Virus record (IMG/VR): IMGVR_UViG_3300027983_000148
Coordinates: 1-20,360 of that record
Direction: 5' to 3' (one strand)
Length of the DNA stretch: 20,360 bases
Origin: a virus
Made by a program: the position numbers and the translations under genes. Of the stretch, positions 14,429 to 20,360 are shown piece after piece. Position 1 is the stretch's first letter. Every line of letters begins with the position of its first letter. The notes beneath the pieces were generated by a model. That model had not been told where the DNA came from. It worked only from the letters and a program-made list of their open reading frames with translations, and searched no databases.

Positions 14429-14955
14429 GAGCCACCGCCAGTCGCACCGTCTCTGAGAATATCTTCCATAACTTTTAAAACTTGCGCTTTATTTTCGTCC
14501 CAGGCAGGGCGTAGGAATGGCCTTGGTCTGGCTCCTGGATGCGGCTTACCAACTAAGGCAAAGTTTTGGATTGACTTTATTTTTTTTAACAATACCGCAG
14601 AAGTAACAATGCCTTTCGTCGTGGGATGTTGTGCTGTTCCGTACTCGACCAGGTGCGCGTACTTAGTGGGGGTTCTCTCCACGCCATCAATCATCACCCC
14701 CATTTTTCGCCTCGGCCCCACAATTGCGTATCCAAAACCTTTTGCCTGGAATACTTTTGTTTTTCGTCCCAATGATTTTTTTAGAATCTTATAGAGCGTT
14801 GGAACTTTGCTTTTTGCGGAATCTAAAATAATTTTACTTCCAGCGTTTAGCGCTGTACGAAGTGTTTTAGTACGCACCTTTTTGTCGATGCTTTTTAATT
14901 GATCGAGTACACTGCGCAAGGAGCTTACATCAAATTTAATGCTGGCACGCGGCAT
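14425..14955 (-). CDS. HK97 gp10-like neck / tail completion protein
   Basis: 176-residue protein of the HK97 gp10 family, which acts at the head-tail junction or tail terminus. Features: N-terminal MPRASIKFDVSSLRSVLDQL, a basic helical region (TKTLRTALNAGSKIILDSAK), the hallmark YAHLVEYGTAQHP, and the C-terminal GARPRPFLRPAWDENKAQVL. The segment between VEYGT and the ARPFLRPA motif is longer than in HK97 gp10. Start ATG joined to the previous stop as TAATG, with AAGGA upstream; stop overlaps the next start as GTGA. Confidence 0.92.
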   Translation of the reverse strand: MPRASIKFDVSSLRSVLDQLKSIDKKVRTKTLRTALNAGSKIILDSAKSKVPTLYKILKKSLGRKTKVFQAKGFGYAIVGPRRKMGVMIDGVERTPTKYAHLVEYGTAQHPTTKGIVTSAVLLKKIKSIQNFALVGKPHPGARPRPFLRPAWDENKAQVLKVMEDILRDGATGGGS

Positions 14956-15284
14956 TAAGCCGTCCTTTCAATTGCGTCAATTTCAAGCTGAGTTTTGGCT
15001 TCATCGATGTTTCTAACGCTCACAATTTCTAAAATCCGATCACCCATAATCAGCCGGTCACCATGACTAACCCCGGGTCGATAGCGGATATTCACGCGGT
15101 GCGAAAGTAACGCCCCTCGAGCGGATCCGATTTCTTGCTCCCTGCCTGAGAGCGGGCGCACGCTCGCCCAAATCGTAGCGTAGGTACCGTAAGTGTTCGT
15201 AGGTTGGCCGTATGCGTCAACTTGCGTGTTTGCGGAGCGTTGCAATCCGATTCGCTGTGTTAGTTCGCCTGCTTTTAAATTCAC
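14955..15284 (-). CDS. Head closure / head-tail joining protein
   Basis: Member of the SPP1 gp16 / phage head-tail joining family that seals the connector and docks the tail. The N-terminus follows the family pattern AGELTQRIGLQR, then DAYGQPTNTYGTYATIWASV and PLSGREQE, with IRYRPGVSHGDRL later. The frame is open up to a GTG at 15326 inside the connector gene, but I choose GTG at 15284: it makes a GTGA overlap with the connector stop, has GAGGG at a good distance, and places AGEL at residue 4 as usual in this family. The product is then 109 residues. The stop is shared with the next start as TAATG. Confidence 0.88.
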   Translation of the reverse strand: MNLKAGELTQRIGLQRSANTQVDAYGQPTNTYGTYATIWASVRPLSGREQEIGSARGALLSHRVNIRYRPGVSHGDRLIMGDRILEIVSVRNIDEAKTQLEIDAIERTA

Positions 15285-15847
15285 ATTTGGATCCCTCGAG
15301 AAAACATTTTTATGATTGCGTCGCACGCATAAGGAACTTCGGAAAGCGTCGAATCGGCGGAGGTCTCGCGCTGGGCAAACCAGTGCGCCGTGAGCATCTT
15401 GATCCCCTGTTTAATGATTACTGGTACTGCACTTGCTGCACCATATCCGGCTGTATAAGTGACTGACACGGATCCCAGTCCTTCCAACACGCTGGGGTAA
15501 GAAAAAGTATCAGCAGGATAAAAGCGAGCGGGGTTACTGATTAAATCAGACTGCACCTCGTCTAAATCCCATTCCTGCCAGTTTCCGTTTTCGTCAATGT
15601 ATTCAATTAAATCAATCGAAACTACTGGCCCTTCAAGATAATAATAACCATCGGGGAATGTCTCTCGCTCATCGACCATCGTTTGCGTTATTATCCTAAT
15701 ATTAGTTTGTGCTTCAAAATACATCCGTGAAGCGGTAATTAGGGATAAAATTAAACCGTCATCAATCGGGTCATCAACTTTTAAAAATTGTTTGGCTTCC
15801 GCCAGGGTAACTGGTTCTTCAGCGGGAGGGTTTAAAACTTTGATCAT
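15281..15847 (-). CDS. Head-tail connector protein, gp6-like
   Basis: 188-residue protein of the phage gp6-like / YqbG head-tail adaptor type, which forms a ring below the portal. Diagnostic N-terminus: VTLAEAKQFLKVDDPIDDGLILSLITASRMYFE, a helical stretch with the typical acidic DDGLI segment, followed by a beta-rich middle and a C-terminal helix (VPVIIKQGIKMLTAHWFAQRE). Length and order (after the capsid, before head closure) fit. ATG at 15847 has AGAGGG about 8 bases upstream and forms ATGA with the preceding stop. Confidence 0.9.
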   Translation of the reverse strand: MIKVLNPPAEEPVTLAEAKQFLKVDDPIDDGLILSLITASRMYFEAQTNIRIITQTMVDERETFPDGYYYLEGPVVSIDLIEYIDENGNWQEWDLDEVQSDLISNPARFYPADTFSYPSVLEGLGSVSVTYTAGYGAASAVPVIIKQGIKMLTAHWFAQRETSADSTLSEVPYACDAIIKMFSRGIQM

Positions 15848-16050
15848 CGCTTTTCCCTCTTGCGTTTGCTGATTGCTTTTTCGTTCACGCGGATTTCATC
15901 AGAAATTAAAGGAGGAGCGATTGCATCGACTGCAACCGCCCACCCATTTTTCATGCTTGCCAATGCCTCTGGTGCCAGCAAATCATAAATACGATTTGCG
16001 TCGTAAGCAAAATTTGATCCAGCAACAGAGGTAAGGAATTTAACTTTCAT
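15844..16050 (-). CDS. Small conserved-position protein of the head module
   Basis: 68-residue protein of unknown function. The N-terminus (MKVKFLTSVAG...FAYDANRIYDL) looks like a short beta strand plus helix, and the last 16 residues are strongly basic (EKAISKRKREKR). Small proteins are common at this site, between the capsid gene and the head-tail connector, in HK97-like phages. The ATG lies 5 bases after the capsid stop; the ribosome site is weak, so translation probably depends on coupling to the capsid gene. It shares an ATGA overlap with the connector gene. Real because of position, overlap and ordinary composition; I do not assign a role. Confidence 0.8.
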   Translation of the reverse strand: MKVKFLTSVAGSNFAYDANRIYDLLAPEALASMKNGWAVAVDAIAPPLISDEIRVNEKAISKRKREKR

Positions 16051-16055
16051 ACTTA

Positions 16056-17429
16056 TTAAGCACCCATTACCAAGATCTTTAAAGGATCGGTGCCAGCGTC
16101 TAAGATGCGGCCATCATGACGGCTGAACCCGACAAAACCAACCTGGTGGTAATCAGCGTATCTTTCCTCGAGACGCAATAAGGTGAAGTCAGTTACATCA
16201 CGGATGATGTATTTGCTAAAATCGCCGTAGATAATCACCTTGGCACTTGCCCCGATTGCAGCTACATCCTGATTAATTACAACATCCTGGCCCAATAATG
16301 TGCCTGGGCTAGCTGCTGAAATATCAGGTTGAAACAGTGGACGATTTTGGTCATCCACTAATTTGCGTACAACCTTAAAAGTGCTGTCGTTCATCATCCA
16401 CTTTGCACTTCCACGATAAGCGGGGTCAACCGAGTGCTGCAAGTCAACCAGTTCGGCATAAGTAATTGCTTCGGCAGAGGCAGCCGTGACACCAGTGCCA
16501 GAATTAATTACCCCTTGTGGCTTTGATGAGCCATCCCCCGTGGTGAAATGTTGGTTCAAGATTCTTGCGATTCTTGTCCCGAGCGCCCCACCAATAAAAC
16601 TTTCCAGATCAATTGCTGAATCTTGCAAAAGTTCCGCAGAAACTCGGATGAGTTTTGAGGAATACTTATACGCAGCAAGCGTGATCTGTGCGAAAGTGAT
16701 ATCCTGTTCTGCGACCTGCGAATTTTCAGCAAGGATTGCACCCACATTTGCATGATCGCTCACCGTTGGGATTGGCAATGAGTTGCCGCTATCGGTTCGC
16801 AAGATGGTGGCAACCTCACGCATACCACCATAGGAAAGCAAGCTTTCTTCGAGTTGGTTCAGGAATCCAACTGGCACGGTAAACCCGCCAGCGGAGTTCG
16901 TCAACGATTGCGCGCGAGCTTCGGACCTATTTCTAGGAGCCTTATTCCCGAGCTTAAAATTCAATTTATTGTTATGCAAATCAAGTCCGCTGCGCTGAGC
17001 TGCACCACGGTGAGCATCCGTGATGCCTTCTACCGAGTGGAAACCCAACCACCCACGGAGGGCTAGTCGTTTATCGTCAGTGCTTTGGCGATCATTAAGA
17101 TCGCGCACAAACGCAGGCGCAACGATTGCTGGTGTTTTTCGGGTGTAAACTCTTTTATCGTGGGCGTCAGCTCTAGCCAACTTTACAGACCTTGCACTGG
17201 CGACAGCAGAAGCATTAGGGTCAACCTCCACAGGAGCCACAGGATCATTAGCTCCAAGGATTTCTAGCTCGCTGATGCGAGTCTCATGGTCATCGACAGT
17301 CGCCAGCAGGTCGTCAAACGCGGTTTGTTCTTCGGGAGTTAACTGACGAGCCTCGCCGTGTGCGTGAATCGCTTTTGCACTTGCAAGCGCAAGGTTGCGA
17401 TCCTCTTTCAATTTTGAAATTTCTGACAT
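16056..17429 (-). CDS. Major capsid protein, HK97 fold, with N-terminal prodomain
   Basis: Shell subunit of the icosahedral head. Residues 1-60 are helical and charged (MSEISKLKEDRNLALASAKA, then TPEEQTAFDDLLATVDDHE), like the HK97 delta domain that acts as an internal scaffold. The capsid fold begins near residue 175 (AQSLTNSAGGFTVPVGFL), with later family signatures TGDGSSKPQGVI, KWMMNDSTF and LLGQDVVINQDV. If the protease cuts near residue 174, the mature chain is about 283 residues, close to the 282 of HK97. The prodomain is then about 174 residues, longer than HK97's 103, with the extra part around RLALRGWLGFHS. Start: ATG with AAGGAC 9 bases upstream. Covalent cross-linking cannot be judged without a structural alignment. 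Confidence 0.96.
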   Translation of the reverse strand: MSEISKLKEDRNLALASAKAIHAHGEARQLTPEEQTAFDDLLATVDDHETRISELEILGANDPVAPVEVDPNASAVASARSVKLARADAHDKRVYTRKTPAIVAPAFVRDLNDRQSTDDKRLALRGWLGFHSVEGITDAHRGAAQRSGLDLHNNKLNFKLGNKAPRNRSEARAQSLTNSAGGFTVPVGFLNQLEESLLSYGGMREVATILRTDSGNSLPIPTVSDHANVGAILAENSQVAEQDITFAQITLAAYKYSSKLIRVSAELLQDSAIDLESFIGGALGTRIARILNQHFTTGDGSSKPQGVINSGTGVTAASAEAITYAELVDLQHSVDPAYRGSAKWMMNDSTFKVVRKLVDDQNRPLFQPDISAASPGTLLGQDVVINQDVAAIGASAKVIIYGDFSKYIIRDVTDFTLLRLEERYADYHQVGFVGFSRHDGRILDAGTDPLKILVMGA

Positions 17430-17499
17430 AGTATTAAAGTCCTTGTAACAGATTGCTTTAAGGATTTGGTGCGGATTAAAAGTGGTTTTTAATCTATAG

Positions 17500-17531
17500 A
17501 CGCACGATCCTTAGGTACTAGGATCGAGCGT
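17500..17531 (-). promoter_or_regulatory. Stable hairpin in capsid gene leader
   Basis: Inverted repeat with arms acgc-a-cgatcct and aggatcg-a-gcgt around an 8-base loop: 11 base pairs interrupted by one A/A mismatch. It lies about 70 bases upstream of the capsid start. No T-run follows on the minus strand, so it is not a standard intrinsic terminator. An RNase III processing site, a 5' mRNA stabiliser, or a protein-bound element are possible roles; none can be decided from sequence. Confidence 0.6.
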
Positions 17532-17599
17532 TAAGACTACCCGAGACTTTGTTTCTTTCCGGGCATTGTGCGTAAAGACTACACGCCGCCAGAGATTTC

Positions 17600-17627
17600 A
17601 TTTGACCATAGATTTTTTTTTTGTCAA
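17600..17627 (-). promoter_or_regulatory. Candidate promoter upstream of capsid gene
   Basis: On the minus strand a perfect TTGACA (17627-17622) is followed after 16 bases, including an A-tract, by TCAAAT (17605-17600), which matches the TATAAT consensus at 4 of 6 positions and is preceded by TGG, an extended -10 signature. It sits just after the protease stop and about 170 bases before the capsid start, in one of the few real gaps of the operon. A dedicated promoter would fit the high demand for capsid protein. Based on E. coli-type sigma-70 rules only; the host's preferences are unknown. Confidence 0.4.
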
Positions 17628-17643
17628 CAGGCACAAACAAAAA

Positions 17644-18210
17644 TTATTTTTGTTTGTGCAACCTTAGTGCCCTTACCCTGCGTTCAAATTGCTCACGCCT
17701 ACCAATTTTATTCCAGTCTTGCAGCGATCTGGCCGCAACGCTCGTATCGGGGTAAGCCGGATAAGTCACCACGCTAACATCAACCAAATCCAAATCCAAT
17801 AAAGAGCGAGTTCGCTGGCCGTCCACCATTGCCCAATCATCCAAAGTCGAGGTAAAAGCAAAGGACATCTGTGAAACATCACCCCGAGCCATCACCGCTA
17901 GGAGGTCTTGAGCGTATTGCGTATCTGGTGGATCAATCGTGATCTTGAGCCCGGTGGCATCGCTTTCGAGTAGCAGCGTACCTGAAAGGGTGCGCCCGAG
18001 AATAAGTGTGCTGTCATGGTTAATCAGCGCGCGGACATCGGGCTTACTCTTAAGCGAGCGGTCAAAAGCACCTGGGCGAACATACTCGATGAAACCCCCG
18101 AGGTCTTCGCTCGCTCGGTTGTAAACCGCTGCGTATCCGATGATCTTTTTATCGACGCCCGAAAGTCGGAGCTCTGTGGAAAACCTGCGCTCGATTTTAT
18201 TAGGATTCAT
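17644..18210 (-). CDS. HK97-family prohead protease (peptidase U35)
   Basis: Serine protease that acts inside the procapsid to remove the capsid prodomain during maturation, then degrades itself. The 188-residue product has the family landmarks: GYAAVYNR near residue 25, PGAFDRSL near 47, His65 in LINHDST, Ser116 in QMSFAFT, and a VDVSVVTYPAYPDT strand. HK97 protease uses a His and Ser in these positions. A frame extending to 18366 exists but would lie deep inside the portal gene; ATG at 18210 is preferred because AGAGGAA precedes it and the protein then begins with the family-typical KIERRF...LR segment. It overlaps the portal end by 11 bases. The basic C-terminal tail (RRVRALRLHKQK) is common in this family. 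Confidence 0.95.
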   Translation of the reverse strand: MNPNKIERRFSTELRLSGVDKKIIGYAAVYNRASEDLGGFIEYVRPGAFDRSLKSKPDVRALINHDSTLILGRTLSGTLLLESDATGLKITIDPPDTQYAQDLLAVMARGDVSQMSFAFTSTLDDWAMVDGQRTRSLLDLDLVDVSVVTYPAYPDTSVAARSLQDWNKIGRREQFERRVRALRLHKQK

Positions 18211-20110
18211 TTTTATTTCCTCTGATAATTGTAATCTTTTTCGTAACCTCATCGCTGAAATTCGACGCTGAAACCGTCCCTGAAAACTCAATCCACAAAT
18301 CAAGAAACTGATCAAGGTGGCGCTTGGTATGCGTTTCAAGATCGGATTCAAGACCAAAAGCCTCAAGCACTGGCAGATACACCGCCATCACGCGGGCTCG
18401 ATGTTCATCGCAGAACTTTTCAAGCTTAGCAATAAACTCCCCCGGCGAATGTGCAAACCTTTTTACAGCGCTGCATTCGATTGTTTGAAGCCGTTCGCCA
18501 GCATCGTCAAGCAGCCGCAGTAAAACCTTGCTCTGGTCGCTTTCCCGGGTTGGTGGTGCTGCTGCTGGCGTTGTTGGTGCAGGAGGATTCGTCGGGCCCG
18601 AAAAAATAGAATCAATAACAGACTGCCCGAGGAATGGAAACGATGCAATGGCTATCGCCTTGCCGGACTCAATCGAAATTAAACCCTGCGCAACCTGCGT
18701 CACCAGCGCCACTAGGCTTGATATTTGCGCCCCGTTTAGGGCGGTAGCCGCCACATCAACAGACGGAGTAACAGGAGTAACAGGAGCAACAGTACCACCT
18801 GCAGGCGTGGTTCCGAGCGCAGGCGTGGTTCCAAGCGCAGGCGTGGTTCCGAGCGCAGGCGTGGTTCCAAGCGCAGGCGTGGTTCCGAGCGCAGGCATTG
18901 CCGCCGGAGCAGCGGTCGGCGCAGTGGTGAGCCCCTGCATGTTGAGCGGTTGCAAGTAACTGTCGCCACCGTCGATAGAGTTCATGTTTTCTTTTTCACG
19001 AATCTCATTAACGCTGAGCCAACCCCAATTTCGCGCGACGGAATAAGCTGAATACCGAGCAGCCTGATCACCGCGCAATGATCCCTCGATGTTATGTTCG
19101 AAGAAATAACGGCCCTTATCGGATTTGCTTAACAGCTTGCGATTGAGCTGCTGTTCCCAGCGCACCAGCCAAGGGCGTAAAGTGTCAGTCACGAATTCAA
19201 TATTCATTTGCTCGAGACTGTTGTAATTTAATTTGTTTAGCTCTTTTAGTTTGTGTGGCGGGAGATTAAACCAGCGTGCAACCTCAATGACCTGAAACTC
19301 TCTAGACTGAAGGAACTGCGAGTCATCAGGAGGCACGCCAATGGCCTGCCATTCAAGGCCCTGCTCGAGCAAAGCGACCCTATGGGAGTTGGCTCCGCCT
19401 GAGTGCAGGTCTTCAAACGACCGCCTTAAGTTCACCCGTGCCTCTGGCGAGAGTTGTCCCGGGAATTTTAAGACGCCGCCTGGCCTTGCGCCCCGGCCAA
19501 AGTAGGCTGATCCAAACTGTTCAATTGCTAAAGCGAGCCCAATCGACTGGCGAGCAGCTGAAATAGGGCTCATTCCTGAGATGCCATCAAACGAAAGGCC
19601 CGAAATATGCAACATTTCATCCCTTGCAAGTAGCACTTTACCGCCAATCACATAATGGATTTCACCGTCTTGGTCTCGTTTTACCTCTACCGTACTAGGA
19701 TCGATAGGCCAAAGTTCCACTGGAGTGCCGTCATCACCTCGCACAATCTCGGAATAGGCGTTGCCCCAAAGTAAAAGGTGCGCCATCGAAGCCTCGCGCC
19801 ACTGCAAAGATCCCATATCTGGATTAGGGGAATCGTGGACAAGCTCATAGAGCGGATGCGCCGTAGCCTTTTCTTTGCCACCTTGATGCAGACGCTCGTA
19901 AAGATTGAGCGGAAGCGATGATATTGATTCGCTAATGACTTTTACGGCGGCATACACCGCTGAATAATTCATCGCCGTCCACGGTGTCACGCTCACACCA
20001 GAGCCCGTAGTTGAAGTGGATCCAAATAATTCGTTTAGACGAGGGTCGCGAAGGTTGCCACCCGAAATCGATAATGCACGAGTAAGAAAACTTTTGATTT
20101 GTGCGATCAT
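18200..20110 (-). CDS. HK97-family portal protein with extended C-terminus
   Basis: Portal subunit: forms the dodecameric ring at the capsid vertex through which DNA enters and leaves. Residues 1 to about 395 match the HK97 gp3 type, with YAAVKVISESISSLPLNLYE near residue 55, then ATAHPLYELVHDSPNP, LLLWGNAYSEIVR and FNLPPHKLKEL. At 636 residues it is much longer than HK97 gp3 (about 420). The extra region holds five tandem ALGTTP hexapeptides (about 407-437), a segment near residue 457 starting LNGAQISSLVALVTQVAQG that resembles the C-terminal segment of other portal proteins, and a charged helical tail. Start: ATG overlapping the terminase stop by 4 bases, with CAGGGAG upstream. The stop overlaps the protease gene by 11 bases. 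Confidence 0.95.
   Translation of the reverse strand: MIAQIKSFLTRALSISGGNLRDPRLNELFGSTSTTGSGVSVTPWTAMNYSAVYAAVKVISESISSLPLNLYERLHQGGKEKATAHPLYELVHDSPNPDMGSLQWREASMAHLLLWGNAYSEIVRGDDGTPVELWPIDPSTVEVKRDQDGEIHYVIGGKVLLARDEMLHISGLSFDGISGMSPISAARQSIGLALAIEQFGSAYFGRGARPGGVLKFPGQLSPEARVNLRRSFEDLHSGGANSHRVALLEQGLEWQAIGVPPDDSQFLQSREFQVIEVARWFNLPPHKLKELNKLNYNSLEQMNIEFVTDTLRPWLVRWEQQLNRKLLSKSDKGRYFFEHNIEGSLRGDQAARYSAYSVARNWGWLSVNEIREKENMNSIDGGDSYLQPLNMQGLTTAPTAAPAAMPALGTTPALGTTPALGTTPALGTTPALGTTPAGGTVAPVTPVTPSVDVAATALNGAQISSLVALVTQVAQGLISIESGKAIAIASFPFLGQSVIDSIFSGPTNPPAPTTPAAAPPTRESDQSKVLLRLLDDAGERLQTIECSAVKRFAHSPGEFIAKLEKFCDEHRARVMAVYLPVLEAFGLESDLETHTKRHLDQFLDLWIEFSGTVSASNFSDEVTKKITIIRGNKNES
18801..18890 (-). 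repeat. Five 18-base tandem repeats in portal gene
   Basis: Five head-to-tail 18-base units, each encoding Ala-Leu-Gly-Thr-Thr-Pro. On the plus strand the units differ at one base, alternating ccgagc / ccaagc in the order A-B-A-B-A, which suggests growth by duplication of a 36-base pair of units. The change is silent (Leu codons CTC/CTT), so the peptide is perfectly repeated. The segment lies between the portal core and the C-terminal helical region and is probably a flexible linker. Confidence 0.92.
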
Positions 20111-20360
20111 ATAAATTCGACTCCCTGGAGATCATAAATACAATCCGCCTGAATCGGTGCAACCTGCGCACGGCCCATCGCCATCGCTAGTGCCACCATT
20201 AAATCTATTTTCTCAACGGACTTTGCTTTGGTGAATTTCACATTTCCGGCGTCGTCTCGGATCACCTGGACATTTCCCATCATCCATCTCAGCACTGGGT
20301 TTCCGTCGTGGGCTATTCTATCACCGCTAATGATCATCGTTTCCAATTCCTTTATCGGTG
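20107..20360 (-). CDS. terL: Terminase large subunit, C-terminal end (partial)
   Basis: Partial gene: only the last 83 codons are in the window and the frame stays open to the right edge, so the true start lies outside. The large terminase subunit is the ATPase-nuclease motor that packages DNA through the portal and cuts it. The visible part carries the pattern typical of the end of HK97-type terminases: KELE near the edge, then GNPVLRWMMGNV, then EKIDLMVALAMAMGRA. A TTG codon at 20346 could be mistaken for a start, but in-frame upstream codons read Pro-Ile-Lys-Glu and continue the family pattern. The stop TGA overlaps the portal ATG as ATGA. The ATPase and nuclease catalytic motifs are not visible. 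Confidence 0.9.
   Translation of the reverse strand, partial: PIKELETMIISGDRIAHDGNPVLRWMMGNVQVIRDDAGNVKFTKAKSVEKIDLMVALAMAMGRAQVAPIQADCIYDLQGVEFI

Noticed and set aside
18211-18366. Longer start for the prohead protease
   Set aside because: It would overlap the portal gene by 167 bases; ATG at 18210 has a good ribosome site and gives the usual protease N-terminus.

Overview
The window is part of the late structural region of a tailed double-stranded DNA phage or prophage. It has siphovirus-type layout, an HK97-fold capsid and a long tail. Every gene I can support lies on the minus strand, so biological order runs from position 20360 down to 1. Genes are tightly packed: many junctions are ATGA, GTGA or TAATG overlaps, as expected for a translationally coupled late operon. 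I see no integrase, lysogeny gene, tRNA, CRISPR array, insertion sequence or reverse transcriptase, so lifestyle cannot be judged.

Head module (20360-14024): C-terminal end of the large terminase subunit (runs off the right edge), HK97-type portal with a repeat-bearing C-terminal extension, HK97-type prohead protease, major capsid protein with an unusually long N-terminal prodomain, a 68-residue unknown, a gp6-like head-tail connector, a head-closure protein, a gp10-like neck protein and a DUF3168-like tail completion protein. The 214-base protease-capsid gap holds a promoter candidate and a strong hairpin.

Tail module (14012-10670): major tail tube protein, two tail assembly chaperone frames joined by a textbook -1 slippery heptamer (A AAA AAC) and a downstream hairpin (a lambda G/GT-type arrangement), and a 749-residue tape measure protein.

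Tail tip and adhesion module (10659-1656): five genes I cannot assign firmly (310, 132, 153, 360 and 499 residues, the last with a Cys-rich C-terminus), then a protein with a 33-unit Thr-Pro linker. After a 112-base gap with a good promoter candidate and a tandem 17-base repeat come six small or fibre-like genes. These include a collagen-like stretch, a typical tail-fibre domain, and a parallel beta-helix protein resembling bacterial cell-surface proteins whose 75-base repeats are partly identical.

Left edge (1523-1): an open frame of 507 codons that leaves the window without a stop, so an ORF caller requiring a stop would miss it. It looks like a secreted or membrane-anchored protein with a papain-like cysteine peptidase domain, a possible thioredoxin-like domain and a membrane segment near the right end of what is visible. 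This is the least expected gene here.

The long capsid prodomain, the Cys-rich cluster and the anchor-Q-like beta-helix remind me of phage and host proteins of Planctomycetes and related bacteria. That host guess rests on memory of sequence style, not on a search.
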